Counted from the first letter of the stretch, positions 1-11,147 are shown. The stretch: 64,000 bases of DNA from Alphaproteobacteria bacterium (GCA_030428615.1 JAUIDN010000012.1:42582-106581), one strand, 5' to 3'. Translations and numbers: made by a program. The notes: generated from the letters alone by a model not told the origin.

Positions 1-875
1 ACCATCTGGATTACCATAAAACGCAGAGCGAATATTTCAACGCCAAGAAACGTCTTTTTACGGAATTACTTAAGCCGTCCGGGACAGCAGTCCTGAATAT
101 TGACAGCCCAATGGTGCGCCAAATTGAAAAATTATGTGAGGAACGGGGCCATAACATAATAACGGTCGGACGTGATGATGGTGACATCCGGCTTCTTGAT
201 CAACGCACCTCGTCGTCAGGTCAGGATATAACCGTAAGCTACCAGTCAAATATTTATGATGTGTCATTACCGCTTGTAGGTCATTTCCAGGCAACAAACG
301 CATTGATGGCGGTGGGGTTGGTAATCGGATGTGGCGGCGATGCGGATAGCGCATTTCGCGCCTTATCTTATCTTAGGCCCGTCCGTGGCCGCATGGAACA
401 AGCCGGACGTCATCCGAAAGGGGGACGCGTATATGTGGATTATGCGCACACGCCAGATGCATTGGAAACTGTATTGCGGGCTCTTAAACCCCATGTTCGT
501 GGAAAGCTTTCTGTTGTTTTTGGATGCGGCGGTGACAGAGATAAGACCAAACGGAAAATTATGGGGCAGATTGCTGAAGCAGTGGCGGACAGAATTTATG
601 TCACCGACGATAATCCACGGTCGGAAAACCCCGCAGATATACGCCGGGAAATTTTGAAGGGGTGCCCCGGTGCAACGGATGCAGGTGACCGCGCGAGTGC
701 CATTGAAATGGCGGTGTCGGAAATGGCGGCAGGGGATGTATTGCTGGTGGCGGGTAAAGGTCACGAGCAAGGCCAGACGATAGGCGATGAAGTGTTGGAT
801 TTTGACGATGTTTCTGTTGTTCGGTCCGCGATCGCCGCGGTAGAGCACAATGAAGTAAGAATATCGGCTAGTTAG
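1..875 (+). CDS. murE: UDP-MurNAc-tripeptide synthetase MurE, 5'-truncated
   Basis: This enzyme adds the third stem-peptide residue to UDP-MurNAc-L-Ala-D-Glu in cytoplasmic peptidoglycan precursor synthesis. The reading frame is open from base 3 at the window edge, so the N-terminal domain with the ATP loop is missing. About 290 residues remain. They begin with HLDYH and YFNAKKRLF, the end of the central ATPase domain, and continue into the ligase C-terminal domain with YVDYAHTPDALE, GCGGDRDKTKR and GKGHEQGQ. The DDNPRSENP stretch is the DNPR-type motif that marks meso-diaminopimelate as the added amino acid. murF follows after 14 bp, so this is the upstream part of the dcw operon. Identity is certain; only the true start lies outside the window. 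Confidence 0.97.
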   Translation, partial: HLDYHKTQSEYFNAKKRLFTELLKPSGTAVLNIDSPMVRQIEKLCEERGHNIITVGRDDGDIRLLDQRTSSSGQDITVSYQSNIYDVSLPLVGHFQATNALMAVGLVIGCGGDADSAFRALSYLRPVRGRMEQAGRHPKGGRVYVDYAHTPDALETVLRALKPHVRGKLSVVFGCGGDRDKTKRKIMGQIAEAVADRIYVTDDNPRSENPADIRREILKGCPGATDAGDRASAIEMAVSEMAAGDVLLVAGKGHEQGQTIGDEVLDFDDVSVVRSAIAAVEHNEVRISAS

Positions 876-889
876 AGAGGATGTGAAAA

Positions 890-2332
890 ATGAGTTTGTT
901 ACCTTTATGGACATCGCAGGAATTAACCAAGATATTTGGTGTGAAGTGCGCCGCGAACTGGAATTCTTACGGTGTTTCCATTGACAGCAGGACTATTGAA
1001 AAAGGTGATTTGTTTTTTGCACTTTCTGGCCCAAACTTTGATGGACATGGTTATGTGAAGACCGCATTCGACAGTGGAGCTGCGGGTGCGGTGGTAAATA
1101 AAAAGATCGATGGGGTGCCGGAAGATAGATTGATCATTGTTGATGATGTCATGGCGGCGCTCGTCAGTCTTGGTAAAGCGGGGCGTCACCGTGTTGATGT
1201 GCCAATTGTTGCCGTTACGGGAAGTGTCGGAAAAACAGGTACAAAAGAAGCCCTGAAGGCAGCGCTTTCAAGGAACAAAAAAACCCATGCCAGTATACTT
1301 AGCTATAATAATGATGTGGGAGTTCCATTGTCACTTGCACGGATGCCATATGATACCGAGGTTGGTATCTTTGAAATGGGTATGAACCATGCGGGCGAAC
1401 TTAAAGAGCTTGTGAAACTAGTGCGGCCCGATGTGTCGATTATTACGACTGTAGAGCTTGCGCACAGTGAATTTTTTGAAAATATTGAGCAGATCGCCGA
1501 TGCGAAAGCAGAAATATTTACAGCGATGAATAATGGTGGAACAGCTGTTCTAAACCGTGATAACCCCCATTTTTCCAGATTGAAAAAACGTGCGGAAGAA
1601 GCGGGTGTTGAAAGAATTATTTCCTTCGGAAAAGATGAACAGGCAGATGTGCGGGTACAAAGATATTTTTTTCATGATACCTGTAGCTGTATTATCGCAG
1701 ATGTTATGGGGAAAATTATGACCTATAAGGTCGGGATGCTTGGTGATCACTGGGTGATGAATTCATTGGCGGTACTGGCTACTGTTGACGCGATAGGTGC
1801 GGATTTGGGGTTATCCGGTCTTGGTCTTGCGGAGCTTCAGCCGCTGGAGGGGCGCGGGAGGCGTGAGCGTATTTATTTGGATATTGCAACGGATGAATCG
1901 TTTCTTCTCATCGATGAAAGTTATAATGCAAATCCGGCAAGCATGAAGGCCGCCATAGAAACATTGGGACACTGCGAAAGTGTCGATACGGGGCGTAAAG
2001 TGGTTGTTCTGAGCGATATGGGTGAGCTGGGTGAACAGGCAGATCAATTACATTGTGAGCTGGGAGCTGTTCTGGACGGCGCGGATGTCGATGTTGTCTT
2101 CGCGGTTGGGAAGCACATGAAACATCTTGCTGATCTTATTGTTCATCAATACCCGACCATAAGAATGAATTATTTTAATGAAAAGGCGGCTCTGGAACGG
2201 GCATTACTGCATGATATCCATGACGGCGATGTCATTATGATCAAAGGATCAAATGCGGGAGGACTGTCATCCGTAGTGAAAAAATTGCAATCTCTTGACC
2301 GTAATCTTGATAAGCAGGTTGCAAATAATTAA
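890..2332 (+). CDS. murF: UDP-MurNAc-tripeptide--D-Ala-D-Ala ligase
   Basis: MurF attaches D-Ala-D-Ala to UDP-MurNAc-tripeptide, the last cytoplasmic step before lipid I. The 480-residue protein has normal family length. An N-terminal substrate domain includes [18 protein letters not shown] near residues 28-45. The Mur-ligase P-loop [10 protein letters not shown] lies at 111-120, followed by [11 protein letters not shown] and [11 protein letters not shown]. The C-terminal domain carries [15 protein letters not shown] gagagga ribosome site precedes the ATG. It sits between murE and mraY in the usual order. Confidence 0.97.
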   Translation: MSLLPLWTSQELTKIFGVKCAANWNSYGVSIDSRTIEKGDLFFALSGPNFDGHGYVKTAFDSGAAGAVVNKKIDGVPEDRLIIVDDVMAALVSLGKAGRHRVDVPIVAVTGSVGKTGTKEALKAALSRNKKTHASILSYNNDVGVPLSLARMPYDTEVGIFEMGMNHAGELKELVKLVRPDVSIITTVELAHSEFFENIEQIADAKAEIFTAMNNGGTAVLNRDNPHFSRLKKRAEEAGVERIISFGKDEQADVRVQRYFFHDTCSCIIADVMGKIMTYKVGMLGDHWVMNSLAVLATVDAIGADLGLSGLGLAELQPLEGRGRRERIYLDIATDESFLLIDESYNANPASMKAAIETLGHCESVDTGRKVVVLSDMGELGEQADQLHCELGAVLDGADVDVVFAVGKHMKHLADLIVHQYPTIRMNYFNEKAALERALLHDIHDGDVIMIKGSNAGGLSSVVKKLQSLDRNLDKQVANN

Positions 2333-2355
2333 CACGAAAAAAGGTACACTATAGA

Positions 2356-3444
2356 ATGCTCTATCATCTTCTAATTTCGCTCAGCGATGAATACACTTTT
2401 TTAAATGTGTTTAGTTATCTGACGTTCAGAACGGGCATTTCTTTATTTACCGCTTTTGTGATCAGCTTTCTACTGGGCCCAAGGGTCATATTTATGCTCA
2501 AGTCAAAGCAGAAAAAAGGTCAGCCAATTCGTGATGATGGCCCGGAAAATCATGTGCTTACCAAACAGGGAACCCCGACAATGGGCGGGTTTCTTATCTT
2601 GTTGGGACTGAGTTCAAGCACGCTGCTTTGGGCGGACTTGACCAATCAGTATGTATGGGCGTGTTTGCTGGTAACCACCGGGTTTGGTTTTATCGGGTTT
2701 CTTGATGATTACGCTAAAATTACCAGATCAAGTTCCGCCGGTGTTTCGGGTAAGGTGAAGCTTCTTCTGGAACTTATTATTTCATTTGGGGCTGTCTGGA
2801 TTATTATGGAAACGGCGGATCCGGATATTGGTGATAAGCTTGCGCTTCCCTTTTTCAAAGATGTGATGGTTGACTTAGGCTGGTTCATGATGCCGTTTGC
2901 GATATTTGTGCTGATTGGTGCATCAAACAGTGTAAATCTGACGGATGGTCTTGATGGTCTTGCAATTATGCCGGTCATTATTGCGTCCGGTACCTTTGCG
3001 ATCATTGCCTATGTGGTTGGAAATACGGTTTACTCAGATTATCTGAATTTGACCTATGTTGAGGGGACGGGTGAACTGTCTGTTTTTATGGCGGCGATTA
3101 TTGGTGCTGGTCTTGGATTTTTGTGGTTTAATGCGCCGCCGGCTATGATCTTTATGGGGGATACCGGCAGTCTTTCATTGGGTGGCGCTTTAGGTGCGGT
3201 TAGTGTGATCACTAAACATGAAATTGTCCTTGCCATTGTTGGTGGATTATTTGTTCTGGAGACGGTATCCGTAATTGTGCAGGTTGTATCCTTCAAACTG
3301 ACTGGCAAACGCGTTTTTAGAATGGCGCCTATCCACCATCATTATGAAAAGAAGGGCTGGGCAGAGCCAACAATCGTGATCCGTTTTTGGATTATTGCGG
3401 TGCTGCTTGGGTTAATCGGTCTTGCAACTTTGAAATTGAGGTAA
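2356..3444 (+). CDS. mraY: Phospho-MurNAc-pentapeptide transferase MraY
   Basis: This integral inner-membrane enzyme transfers phospho-MurNAc-pentapeptide to undecaprenyl phosphate, forming lipid I. The 362 residues are about the usual length and mostly hydrophobic, consistent with around ten membrane helices. Diagnostic cytoplasmic motifs are visible: RDDGPENH near residue 59, GTPTMGG near 72, FLDDYAKI, the catalytic [22 protein letters not shown], and the histidine-rich [12 protein letters not shown] close to the C-terminus. It is 23 bp downstream of murF and directly before ftsW. Confidence 0.97.
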   Translation: MLYHLLISLSDEYTFLNVFSYLTFRTGISLFTAFVISFLLGPRVIFMLKSKQKKGQPIRDDGPENHVLTKQGTPTMGGFLILLGLSSSTLLWADLTNQYVWACLLVTTGFGFIGFLDDYAKITRSSSAGVSGKVKLLLELIISFGAVWIIMETADPDIGDKLALPFFKDVMVDLGWFMMPFAIFVLIGASNSVNLTDGLDGLAIMPVIIASGTFAIIAYVVGNTVYSDYLNLTYVEGTGELSVFMAAIIGAGLGFLWFNAPPAMIFMGDTGSLSLGGALGAVSVITKHEIVLAIVGGLFVLETVSVIVQVVSFKLTGKRVFRMAPIHHHYEKKGWAEPTIVIRFWIIAVLLGLIGLATLKLR

Positions 3445-3452
3445 TTCAGAAG

Positions 3453-4601
3453 ATGGGTACTTTTTCACGGACAGATAACAGTATTTTAAGCACATGGTGG
3501 TGGACTGTGGATCGCTGGCTGCTGATGTCGATTGCCCTGCTCATTACCATCGGGATCGTATTGGTCTTTGGCGCGAGCCCCGCGGTTGCAGAACGGATCG
3601 GTTTATCCAGTTTTCATTTTGTTGAGCGGCAGATCGTCTTCCTTATCCTTTCGGTAGGGGCAATGTTTGCGGTGTCATTAATGTCACCCGTTATGGTTAG
3701 GCGGTTCGGGGTTATTTTATTTGTCGTTTGTCTGCTTTTATTGGGTGCAACTTTAGTTGCGGGCGCGGAAGCCAAAGGCGCACGTCGCTGGATCCAGATA
3801 GGATCATTTACCCTGCAGGCATCGGAATTTTTAAAGCCTGCATTTATCATTTTTACCGCCTGGATGTTTTCTGAAAGTCAGAGAAACCCGAAATTTCCCG
3901 GATGGAAAATTTCATTTGTGACTTTTGGAATCGTTGTAGCCTTGTTGATCAGTCAGCCGGATCTGGGACAGACGATACTGGTGGCCGTGGTTTGGGGTAT
4001 TCAATTGTTCATGGCCGGTTTGGCGTGGTTCTGGGTTGGTGCCTTAATCGCGCTTGCTTTCTTTGGATTATTGGTTGCGTATTTTACGTTGCCGCATGTG
4101 GAAAAGCGGGTTGATAATTTTTTCTTTCCAAGCCCAGGCGGCAACTATCAGGTCGATCTGTCACTCAATGCCTTTAAAAATGGCGGTATATTGGGTCAGG
4201 GTCCGGGAGAAGGCGTGGTCAAAAAATATCTGCCGGACGCGCACTCGGACTATATTTTCGCGGTCGCGGGGGAAGAGTTCGGCGCCGTCATCTGTTTGCT
4301 GATCATACTTATATTTGCCGTTATCGTAATCAGAGGGTTTGTTAATCTGCTGAAAGAGCAGGATATGTTTACTGTCCTTGCGGTAGCAGGGCTTCTTATT
4401 CAGTTTGGCACGCAGGCGTTTATTAATCTTGCGGTGAATTTATCTATACTTCCGTCCAAGGGAATGACGTTGCCGTTTATCAGCTACGGCGGATCTTCGA
4501 TGTTGTCATTAGCGGTAGGTATGGGAATGATCCTTTCTCTTACCAGACGGTACAGCCATTATCAACCCGGGCAGACAGCCCTTACCTGGGGGCGCGGATG
4601 A
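3453..4601 (+). CDS. ftsW: Lipid II polymerase / cell division protein FtsW
   Basis: FtsW is the SEDS-family glycosyltransferase that polymerises septal glycan with its cognate class B penicillin-binding protein. The likely start is the ATG at 3453, giving 382 residues, because gaggt lies about 10 bp upstream. A longer in-frame start at 3387 would lie inside mraY. Multiple hydrophobic helices, EAKGARRWIQ, LQASEFLKPA, ISQPDLGQT and the SEDS loop HSDYIFAVAGEEFG are present, followed by LPFISYGGSS. The stop overlaps the murG start by 4 bp (ATGA), indicating translational coupling. Confidence 0.95.
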   Translation: MGTFSRTDNSILSTWWWTVDRWLLMSIALLITIGIVLVFGASPAVAERIGLSSFHFVERQIVFLILSVGAMFAVSLMSPVMVRRFGVILFVVCLLLLGATLVAGAEAKGARRWIQIGSFTLQASEFLKPAFIIFTAWMFSESQRNPKFPGWKISFVTFGIVVALLISQPDLGQTILVAVVWGIQLFMAGLAWFWVGALIALAFFGLLVAYFTLPHVEKRVDNFFFPSPGGNYQVDLSLNAFKNGGILGQGPGEGVVKKYLPDAHSDYIFAVAGEEFGAVICLLIILIFAVIVIRGFVNLLKEQDMFTVLAVAGLLIQFGTQAFINLAVNLSILPSKGMTLPFISYGGSSMLSLAVGMGMILSLTRRYSHYQPGQTALTWGRG

Positions 4602-5791
4602 TCAGAAGAAGAACAAGTCATATTGTTCTGGCGGCAGGCGGTACAGGCGGTCATATGTTTCCGGCACTTTCCTTAATGGAAGAGCTTCTTGAACGCGGTC
4701 ACCGGGTTACGCTTGTTACCGACAAACGCGGCCTTAAATACCGGAAAATGTTTGAAGGCGTTAAGATCTATCAAGTGGATAGCGCGTCGTTTGCAGGGAA
4801 GGGAATATTGGGCAAAATATTTTCCGTTCCCAAAATAATCGGCGGCATATTTGAGGCACGATCCCTTCTGAAAATGATCAAAGCTGGTGCAGTGATCGGG
4901 TTCGGCGGATATCCGTCTTTTCCAACGATCCGTGCGGCGATATCTCTTGGGATACCAACCTGCCTTCACGAACAAAATGCCGTGCTTGGCAAAGTAAACC
5001 GGTATCTTGCCAAGTCGGTGGATGCCGTGGCGCTTTCATTTGAAGAAACAAAAAAAGTAAATTGGCATGGTAATAAATTTACAGCAGTAACCGGTAATCC
5101 GGTCCGCGGGGAAATTGTGGAAATCGGGGATCTTTATTATCCGACATTGGGTGATGATAGAATTTTCAGAATACTTGTTATTGGTGGTAGTCAGGGAGCA
5201 AAAATTTTCAGTGAGGTTGTCCCGCAAGCTATTTCCACCTTGCCGCGCGCCTCTCAGAGGCGGTTGCAGATAACACAACAATGCCGCGAGGAAGATATAG
5301 ATGCTGTACGCGAATTATATGCCGATACCAAGATAGCGGTGGAGCTTACAACATTCATTGACGATTTGCCGGGATGTCTGAGATGGGCGCATCTGGTGGT
5401 TGGACGGGCCGGTGCCTCAACAATTGCGGAACTTACGACCGCGGGAAGACCGGGTATACTTGTTCCGTACCCCTTTGCGACGGATGATCACCAAACTGAA
5501 AACGCCAGGGAGCTGGTAGCGTGCGGCGGCGGGTGGTTATACAAAGACAAGGAATTTAATGCCAAGACGCTAGCAAAAGTACTTCAACGGATGGCGAGAC
5601 ATCCGAATGAGGTCTGGGCTGCCGCAGAAGAAGCAAGGAAAATTGGGAAACCATATGCGGCAAAAGATCTTGCCGATATTGTGGAGAGGCTTGCACTCGT
5701 GAAAGGTGACAGGACGATCATTAAAATTAATAAAATTTCTCAAGAAAAAGAGGAAGAGATAAAAAGCGAAGGACTGCGTGCCGAAAGATGA
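4598..5791 (+). CDS. murG: UDP-GlcNAc transferase MurG
   Basis: MurG is a peripheral inner-membrane GT-B glycosyltransferase that adds GlcNAc to lipid I to make lipid II. The glycine-rich [12 protein letters not shown] lies at residues 12-23. [22 protein letters not shown] and the UDP-GlcNAc site [14 protein letters not shown] are also present. At 397 residues it is somewhat longer than typical, because of a charged, lysine- and glutamate-rich tail after about residue 365. It overlaps ftsW by 4 bp and murC by 4 bp. Confidence 0.96.
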   Translation: MIRRRTSHIVLAAGGTGGHMFPALSLMEELLERGHRVTLVTDKRGLKYRKMFEGVKIYQVDSASFAGKGILGKIFSVPKIIGGIFEARSLLKMIKAGAVIGFGGYPSFPTIRAAISLGIPTCLHEQNAVLGKVNRYLAKSVDAVALSFEETKKVNWHGNKFTAVTGNPVRGEIVEIGDLYYPTLGDDRIFRILVIGGSQGAKIFSEVVPQAISTLPRASQRRLQITQQCREEDIDAVRELYADTKIAVELTTFIDDLPGCLRWAHLVVGRAGASTIAELTTAGRPGILVPYPFATDDHQTENARELVACGGGWLYKDKEFNAKTLAKVLQRMARHPNEVWAAAEEARKIGKPYAAKDLADIVERLALVKGDRTIIKINKISQEKEEEIKSEGLRAER

Positions 5792-7221
5792 CACAGGAAA
5801 TACTATCAAATAACATCGGCCACCCGGTTAATATTGGCACACTGCATTTTGTCGGTATTGGTGGTATCGGCATGAGCGGTATTGCCGAGGTCATGCATAA
5901 TTTTGGCTATAAAATACAGGGTAGCGACATTTCAGAAAATGCCAATGTTGAGCGGCTTCGCAAGCTTGGGATTAAGGTGTTTGTTGGCCAAAAGGCGGAA
6001 AACCTTGAAGGAGCATGGGCGATTGTTGTTTCAACAGCGATTAAACCGGATAATGCAGAAGTTGTGGCCGCGAGAAGGTTGAAAATGCCGTTGATCAGGC
6101 GGTCCGAAATGCTCGCAGAACTTATGCGCCTGAAATGGTGTGTTTCTGTGGCCGGAACCCACGGTAAAACAACAACCACGACGATGGTTTCGGCAGTGCT
6201 CGAGAAAGCAAATTATGATCCCACCGTGATAAATGGGGGCATCATCAATGCTTACGGTACGAATGCCCGACTTGGTGCGGGGGATTGGATGGTGGTGGAG
6301 GCCGATGAAAGCGACGGTACCTTTATCAAAATTCCGTCAACGGTTGCCATAGTGACCAACATTGATCCTGAGCATCTTGATTTTTACGGTGATTTTGAAA
6401 ATGCTAAGGAGGCTTTTAAGACCTTCATTGAAAATGTGCCTTTTTATGGGTTTGCAGTGATGTGCATTGATCATCCTGAAGTCCAGGCACTGATCGGAAA
6501 AATCATTGACCGGAAGATTATTACTTATGGATTTAGCCCGCAGGCGGAAGTGCGGGGAACTAATGTATCTTTCAGTAAGGGGTCAGCAAAATTTGATGTC
6601 GTGTTCAGTGGGCGGCAGGACAGTGAAGTTGTCATACTTAAAGATATAGAAATGCCGATGCCGGGTCGTCACAATATTTCAAATGCGTTGGCGGCTATTG
6701 CAGTGTCCTATGAACTGGGTATCCCCGACGATGTTATCAGAAGCACATTTTCAGAATTTTCCGGCGTTAAAAGAAGATTTACATTGGTCGATAAGGTTGA
6801 CGGTATAACCATTGTTGACGATTACGCCCATCATCCGGTTGAAATTGCATCGGTCCTGAGCGCGGCACGGGAAGCCTATGACGGTCGGGTCATAGCGGTG
6901 ATGCAGCCGCATAGATATACGCGCCTTCAAAGTTTATTCAATGAATTCTGCACCTGTTTCAATGACGCAGATATCGTTGTTGTTGCCCCCGTATTTGAAG
7001 CGGGTGAGAAGCCAATTGAAGGGGCTGATCAGGAAGCATTGGTAAACGGGTTACGAAGTTCCGGCCACCGTGGTGTCATAAAAATTGATGGCCCCAATGA
7101 AATTCCCGCGATCATTGCTGATATTGCGGAAAATGAAGATCTTGTAATTTACCTTGGTGCAGGAAGTGTCAGCCAGTGGGCATATGATCTGCCGGATGCG
7201 TTAAGGAAGGAAAAAAGCTGA
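5788..7221 (+). CDS. murC: UDP-N-acetylmuramate--L-alanine ligase
   Basis: MurC starts the stem peptide by adding L-alanine to UDP-MurNAc. The 477-residue protein has an N-terminal Rossmann domain ([14 protein letters not shown], residues 21-34), the ATP loop GTHGKTTTT at 123-131, [22 protein letters not shown], and the C-terminal ligase signature [11 protein letters not shown] followed by MQPHRYTRL. Start and stop overlap murG and murB (ATGA and TGATG), so the genes are probably translationally coupled. Confidence 0.97.
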   Translation: MTQEILSNNIGHPVNIGTLHFVGIGGIGMSGIAEVMHNFGYKIQGSDISENANVERLRKLGIKVFVGQKAENLEGAWAIVVSTAIKPDNAEVVAARRLKMPLIRRSEMLAELMRLKWCVSVAGTHGKTTTTTMVSAVLEKANYDPTVINGGIINAYGTNARLGAGDWMVVEADESDGTFIKIPSTVAIVTNIDPEHLDFYGDFENAKEAFKTFIENVPFYGFAVMCIDHPEVQALIGKIIDRKIITYGFSPQAEVRGTNVSFSKGSAKFDVVFSGRQDSEVVILKDIEMPMPGRHNISNALAAIAVSYELGIPDDVIRSTFSEFSGVKRRFTLVDKVDGITIVDDYAHHPVEIASVLSAAREAYDGRVIAVMQPHRYTRLQSLFNEFCTCFNDADIVVVAPVFEAGEKPIEGADQEALVNGLRSSGHRGVIKIDGPNEIPAIIADIAENEDLVIYLGAGSVSQWAYDLPDALRKEKS

Positions 7222-8138
7222 TGTCTTCTTTAGCGCGTCAAATTTCAATCAAGGACATTTTGCCGAACGCTCGTGGCAAGATTGAATTAGACGCGCCATT
7301 GTCCCGTTTGACATGGTTCAGGACAGGTGGGAATGCTGAAGTTCTTTTTACGCCAGAAGATGAAGAGGATTTATGTGGTTTTTTACGGACCCTACCCAAA
7401 GACGTGCCGGTGTTGCCGCTTGGCGTCGGATCAAACCTGCTGATCCGCGATGGCGGTATAGACGGCGTTGTTATCCGTTTTGGTAAAAAATTTGCCGAGA
7501 TTTCAGTGGATGGCGACCTGTTGACCGCCGGGGCGGGGGCAACGGACATTTCAGTTGCGCATGCAGCACTTGATGCTGAACTCGCGGGTTTTGAATTTCT
7601 ACGTGGCGTTCCGGGGACCATCGGTGGGGCATTGAAAATGAATGCAGGCGCATATGGGGCTGAGGTTGAAGATATCTTTCAAAGTGCCCGGGCCGTTGAC
7701 CGTTCCGGTGGGGTTCATACTTTAACCCTTGAAGAAATGGATTTTTCCTATCGTCATGTCGGGGTGCCCGACGATTATATTTTTATCAGCGGCACATTTG
7801 AGGGAACGCGGGACAGTAAAGAAAAAATAAAGAAGCGAATGGACGACATTGCTGAAGCACGTGAGGAAAGTCAGCCGCTTCGAACGCGAACGGGCGGCAG
7901 TACGTTTAAAAACCCGGATGATCTATCGGCATGGAAGCTTATTGATGGCGCAGGATGTCGCGGCTTAAAGGTTGGCGGGGCCCGTGTATCAGAGAAACAC
8001 TGCAACTTTCTCATTAACGAAGGTGAGGCAACAGCGAGCGATATTGAGGAGCTTGGTGAAGAAGTCCGCCGCCGGGTGATGAATAATTCAGGCGTTAAGC
8101 TTGAGTGGGAAATAAAGCGAATAGGGAAGCGGATATGA
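7221..8138 (+). CDS. murB: UDP-N-acetylenolpyruvoylglucosamine reductase
   Basis: MurB is the FAD enzyme that uses NADPH to reduce enolpyruvyl-UDP-GlcNAc to UDP-MurNAc. The 305 residues show the FAD-binding PLGVGSNLLIRDGG (66-79), GVPGTIGGALKMNAGAYGAE (129-148), and RTGGSTFKNP with the proton-donating serine at about 227. Near the C-terminus are GARVSEKHCNFL and INEGEATASDIEE with the second catalytic acid. It sits between murC and ddl with one-base and 4-bp overlaps. Confidence 0.96.
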   Translation: MSSLARQISIKDILPNARGKIELDAPLSRLTWFRTGGNAEVLFTPEDEEDLCGFLRTLPKDVPVLPLGVGSNLLIRDGGIDGVVIRFGKKFAEISVDGDLLTAGAGATDISVAHAALDAELAGFEFLRGVPGTIGGALKMNAGAYGAEVEDIFQSARAVDRSGGVHTLTLEEMDFSYRHVGVPDDYIFISGTFEGTRDSKEKIKKRMDDIAEAREESQPLRTRTGGSTFKNPDDLSAWKLIDGAGCRGLKVGGARVSEKHCNFLINEGEATASDIEELGEEVRRRVMNNSGVKLEWEIKRIGKRI

Positions 8139-9040
8139 ATAAATATAACCATGTCTGCGTCCTTAAAGGGGGATGGTCAAACGAACGTGAGGTGTCACTC
8201 GTGAGTGGTGCGGCCATCGCGGAAGGTTTAAGAGAAGCGGGGTATGATGTCACGGAGATTGATGTCGACCGCAATATTGGATCGGTGCTAAATGAAATGA
8301 AACCGGATGCGGTTTTTAATGGTTTGCACGGCACCTGGGGTGAGGATGGCTGTCTTCAGGGTTTGTTGGAAATAATGGATATACCCTATACGCATTCCGG
8401 CGTTAAGGCATCTTCGCTTGCGATGGATAAGGTGCTTTCCAAAAAACTTTTTGCATCCATTGGTATTCCCTGCGCCCCGGACAGGATTGTATCCGTCCAA
8501 GAGCTTTTTGAGCGGGAACCAATGGAGCGGCCATTTGTTGTTAAACCTTATAATGATGGATCAAGTGTAGGGGTCGTGATTATTAATGAGGAGGACTCAT
8601 TTTTAAGAGATGATGAAGGGCCATGGCATGCGACCGGTGATTTGATGGTGGAAAAATATATTCCAGGTCGTGAGCTTACAGTTTCGGTAATGGGTGATAA
8701 GGCGTTATGTGTCACGGAATTAAAGCCAAAAGCCGGTTTTTATGATTATAAGGCAAAATATCAGGATGGAATGACCGATCATATAATACCTGCGGATCTG
8801 ACGGGCGCGCAAAATGAAGCACTGATGAATATGGCGATTGAAGCTCATAATATATTGGGCTGCCGCGGTGTTAGCCGGTCGGATTTCAGGATGGATGGCA
8901 ACGATATCTATATTCTGGAAACCAATACCCAGCCGGGCATGACGCCACTTTCGCTTGTCCCTGAGCAGGCAAAGTATTTGGGGATGAGTTTTTCTGAACT
9001 TGTTCATTGGATGATGGAGGATGCATCATGCGGGCGATAA
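8135..9040 (+). CDS. ddl: D-alanine--D-alanine ligase
   Basis: Ddl makes the D-Ala-D-Ala dipeptide used by MurF. The start at 8135 overlaps the murB stop as ATGA and gives 301 residues, close to the DdlB norm; an in-frame ATG at 8105 would lie deeper inside murB. ATP-grasp motifs are visible: LKGGWSNEREVSLVSG at the N-terminus, GLHGTWGEDGCLQGLLE, VKPYNDGSSVGV, and the metal-binding ETNTQPGMTPLSLVPEQ near the C-terminus. Confidence 0.96.
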   Translation: MNKYNHVCVLKGGWSNEREVSLVSGAAIAEGLREAGYDVTEIDVDRNIGSVLNEMKPDAVFNGLHGTWGEDGCLQGLLEIMDIPYTHSGVKASSLAMDKVLSKKLFASIGIPCAPDRIVSVQELFEREPMERPFVVKPYNDGSSVGVVIINEEDSFLRDDEGPWHATGDLMVEKYIPGRELTVSVMGDKALCVTELKPKAGFYDYKAKYQDGMTDHIIPADLTGAQNEALMNMAIEAHNILGCRGVSRSDFRMDGNDIYILETNTQPGMTPLSLVPEQAKYLGMSFSELVHWMMEDASCGR

Positions 9041-9912
9041 TGGGTAATATGCGGGAAAAGAAAGGCACCATGAAACGCGGCGAGAAAGAAGCAATAAGCT
9101 TGCGCCGTCGTCGGATTATGAAGACCGTAATCAGTGTGGCGTCGGTGACAACGGTTTGTGTGGCCATAATAAGTTCAATCTATTTGTGGCGAAGTGGTAG
9201 CGTGGCCACGTGGGTAAATACGTCCGAAACAAAAATTGAGCAGACCCTGGTCGATGCCGGTCTGGTCGTGGAAAATATAGAAGTTGTTGGCGAAGAATTT
9301 GTGCGCAAGGCGGATATTCTGCGGGCAGCGAACATCGAATATGGTAATGCACTTCTTTCGTTGGATATAAATGAAATTATTACGCGATTAGAGCAGCTGG
9401 CTTGGATAAAAAACGCAACTGTCAGGCGTGATTTTTCAGGGGATGTGACAATAACTGTCGTTGAGCATCACCCCGCAGCCATCTGGCAAGTTGAAAATAA
9501 GCTATGGATTGTTTCCGATGAAGGCGTCCAGATTACGGATCAGAAACTGGAATATTTTGCAGATCTTCCAATGATCAGTGGCTTTGGTGCAGAAAAGCAA
9601 TTGGAAGAATTAATTGGTGCTGTATCCGTAAATCAGTCCCTCTTTGAACGCGTGGAAACAGCGACGTGGGTCGGCGGTCGAAGATGGGATCTAATCCTTA
9701 AGAATGGCATCAAAATTATGATGCCGGAAAAGAACTTAGTGCAAGCGTGGCAAAATTTATCAGAGCTTGAGCAAAGTGAACAGCTTCTGGCGCGTAATGT
9801 TCTGGCTATTGATTTTAGAGTGAAGGATAAAACGGTTGTGCGATTAACTCCTGAGGAAGCGGAGCGCAGACGACTGCTTGCGAAAACCAGTGGTAAGGGT
9901 GAAGAAATATAA
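9028..9912 (+). CDS. ftsQ: Cell division protein FtsQ
   Basis: FtsQ is a bitopic divisome scaffold that links early and late division proteins in the inner membrane. I chose the ATG at 9028 because ggagg lies 8 bp upstream; it gives 294 residues and overlaps the ddl end by 13 bp. A basic cytoplasmic N-terminus (KRGEKEAISLRRRR) is followed by one membrane helix around residues 30-55. Next come a POTRA domain starting near VENIEVVGEEFVRKADIL and the beta domain with VRRDFSGDVTITVVEHHPAA. The stop overlaps the ftsA start by one base. Confidence 0.93.
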   Translation: MRAIMGNMREKKGTMKRGEKEAISLRRRRIMKTVISVASVTTVCVAIISSIYLWRSGSVATWVNTSETKIEQTLVDAGLVVENIEVVGEEFVRKADILRAANIEYGNALLSLDINEIITRLEQLAWIKNATVRRDFSGDVTITVVEHHPAAIWQVENKLWIVSDEGVQITDQKLEYFADLPMISGFGAEKQLEELIGAVSVNQSLFERVETATWVGGRRWDLILKNGIKIMMPEKNLVQAWQNLSELEQSEQLLARNVLAIDFRVKDKTVVRLTPEEAERRRLLAKTSGKGEEI

Positions 9913-11147
9913 TGCGCGAAAGAACCATTGCCATTCTTGATGTTGGCAGCAGCAAAATTTGTTGCTTTATTGCGGAAGTAGGCGGCGATTCAGACAGACC
10001 AAGGGTGATCGGAATTGGACATCGTGAATCCAGAGGATTAAATCTGGGCGCAGTTGTTGACATGGAAGAAACCGAGAATGCAATCAGAACGGCGGTTGAT
10101 GCGGCAGAAAAAATGGCGGGTGGCGATCCCATTGAAAATGTAACGGTCAATATTTCAGCAGGCGAGCCGAAATCAACCCAACTTTGTGTGGAAGTGGAAG
10201 TTGCCGGTCATGAAATAAGTGATGATGATATCGAAAGAGTTCTGGATCTTGGTCGGCATCATGTCAATGATCAGGAAAGGTTTGTTATTCATTCCCGACC
10301 GACAAGCTTTAGTATAGATGGCGTCGCTGGCGTGAGGGACCCTAAGGGCATGTTCGGTGAAAAACTGGGCGTGGAAATGCACGTAACATCGGCATCCATA
10401 AGCCCCTTGCGGAATTTACAGACCTGCATCAACAGATGTCATTTAAATATGATCGGTGTTGTGTTTTCGCCTTATGCATCAGGTTTATCAACGTTAGTGG
10501 CGGATGAGCTGGAGCTTGGCAGTATTTGCATTGATATGGGCGGCGGCGTTACCAGTATTGCAGCGTTCAAGGATAATGAATTTATTTATGGCGATATAGT
10601 GCCGTATGGCGGCCATCATGTTACGCGTGATATTGCACAGGGGTTATCGACCCCTATAAATGCAGCAGAAAGGCTTAAGACATTGTTCGGTAGTTGCCTG
10701 TCTGGTGTCTCAACTGTAAGAAATCAGATTGATGTTACGCAGATCGGTGATAATGGCCAGGAAAGTGTCACAACGATCCCGAGACGTATGCTTACGTCAA
10801 TTATTGAGCCCCGCGTTGAGGAAATATTCGAAATTGTACGGGATAAAATCAGAGAAGCCGGGCTTGAGAATACGGCGGGGCGCAGACTGATAATAACCGG
10901 TGGTGCCAGCCAGCTTGGCGGCGTTGAAGAACTCGCGAAAAAAGTTTTCAAATCCCATGTAAGGTTGGGGCGTCCTCTTAATGTTGATGGATTGGCGGAT
11001 ACCACAGCTGGCGCAGGGTTTGCGACTGGTGCGGGGCTTCTTTTATACGATGCGCAACGGCCGGAAGAACTTCATTTTATGGAGCAAAAAAAGCCGGCAA
11101 CAGGATTTATCGAAAGCATTACCAACTGGTTTAAGGAGAACTTTTAG
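9912..11147 (+). CDS. ftsA: Cell division protein FtsA
   Basis: FtsA is the actin-like ATPase that tethers FtsZ filaments to the inner membrane. The 411 residues show ILDVGSSKICCFIAE (phosphate 1), the 1C subdomain around residues 80-160, CIDMGGGVTSIAAF (phosphate 2), and ITGGASQLGGVEELA (adenosine motif). The end, GFIESITNWFKENF, is the amphipathic membrane-targeting helix expected of FtsA. ftsZ follows only after a 193-bp leader, so ftsZ probably has a separate promoter there in addition to read-through. Confidence 0.97.
   Translation: MRERTIAILDVGSSKICCFIAEVGGDSDRPRVIGIGHRESRGLNLGAVVDMEETENAIRTAVDAAEKMAGGDPIENVTVNISAGEPKSTQLCVEVEVAGHEISDDDIERVLDLGRHHVNDQERFVIHSRPTSFSIDGVAGVRDPKGMFGEKLGVEMHVTSASISPLRNLQTCINRCHLNMIGVVFSPYASGLSTLVADELELGSICIDMGGGVTSIAAFKDNEFIYGDIVPYGGHHVTRDIAQGLSTPINAAERLKTLFGSCLSGVSTVRNQIDVTQIGDNGQESVTTIPRRMLTSIIEPRVEEIFEIVRDKIREAGLENTAGRRLIITGGASQLGGVEELAKKVFKSHVRLGRPLNVDGLADTTAGAGFATGAGLLLYDAQRPEELHFMEQKKPATGFIESITNWFKENF

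Noticed and set aside
3387..3452. Upstream extension of ftsW overlapping mraY by 58 bp
   Set aside because: The ATG at 3453 has a good ribosome site and gives the normal FtsW N-terminus.
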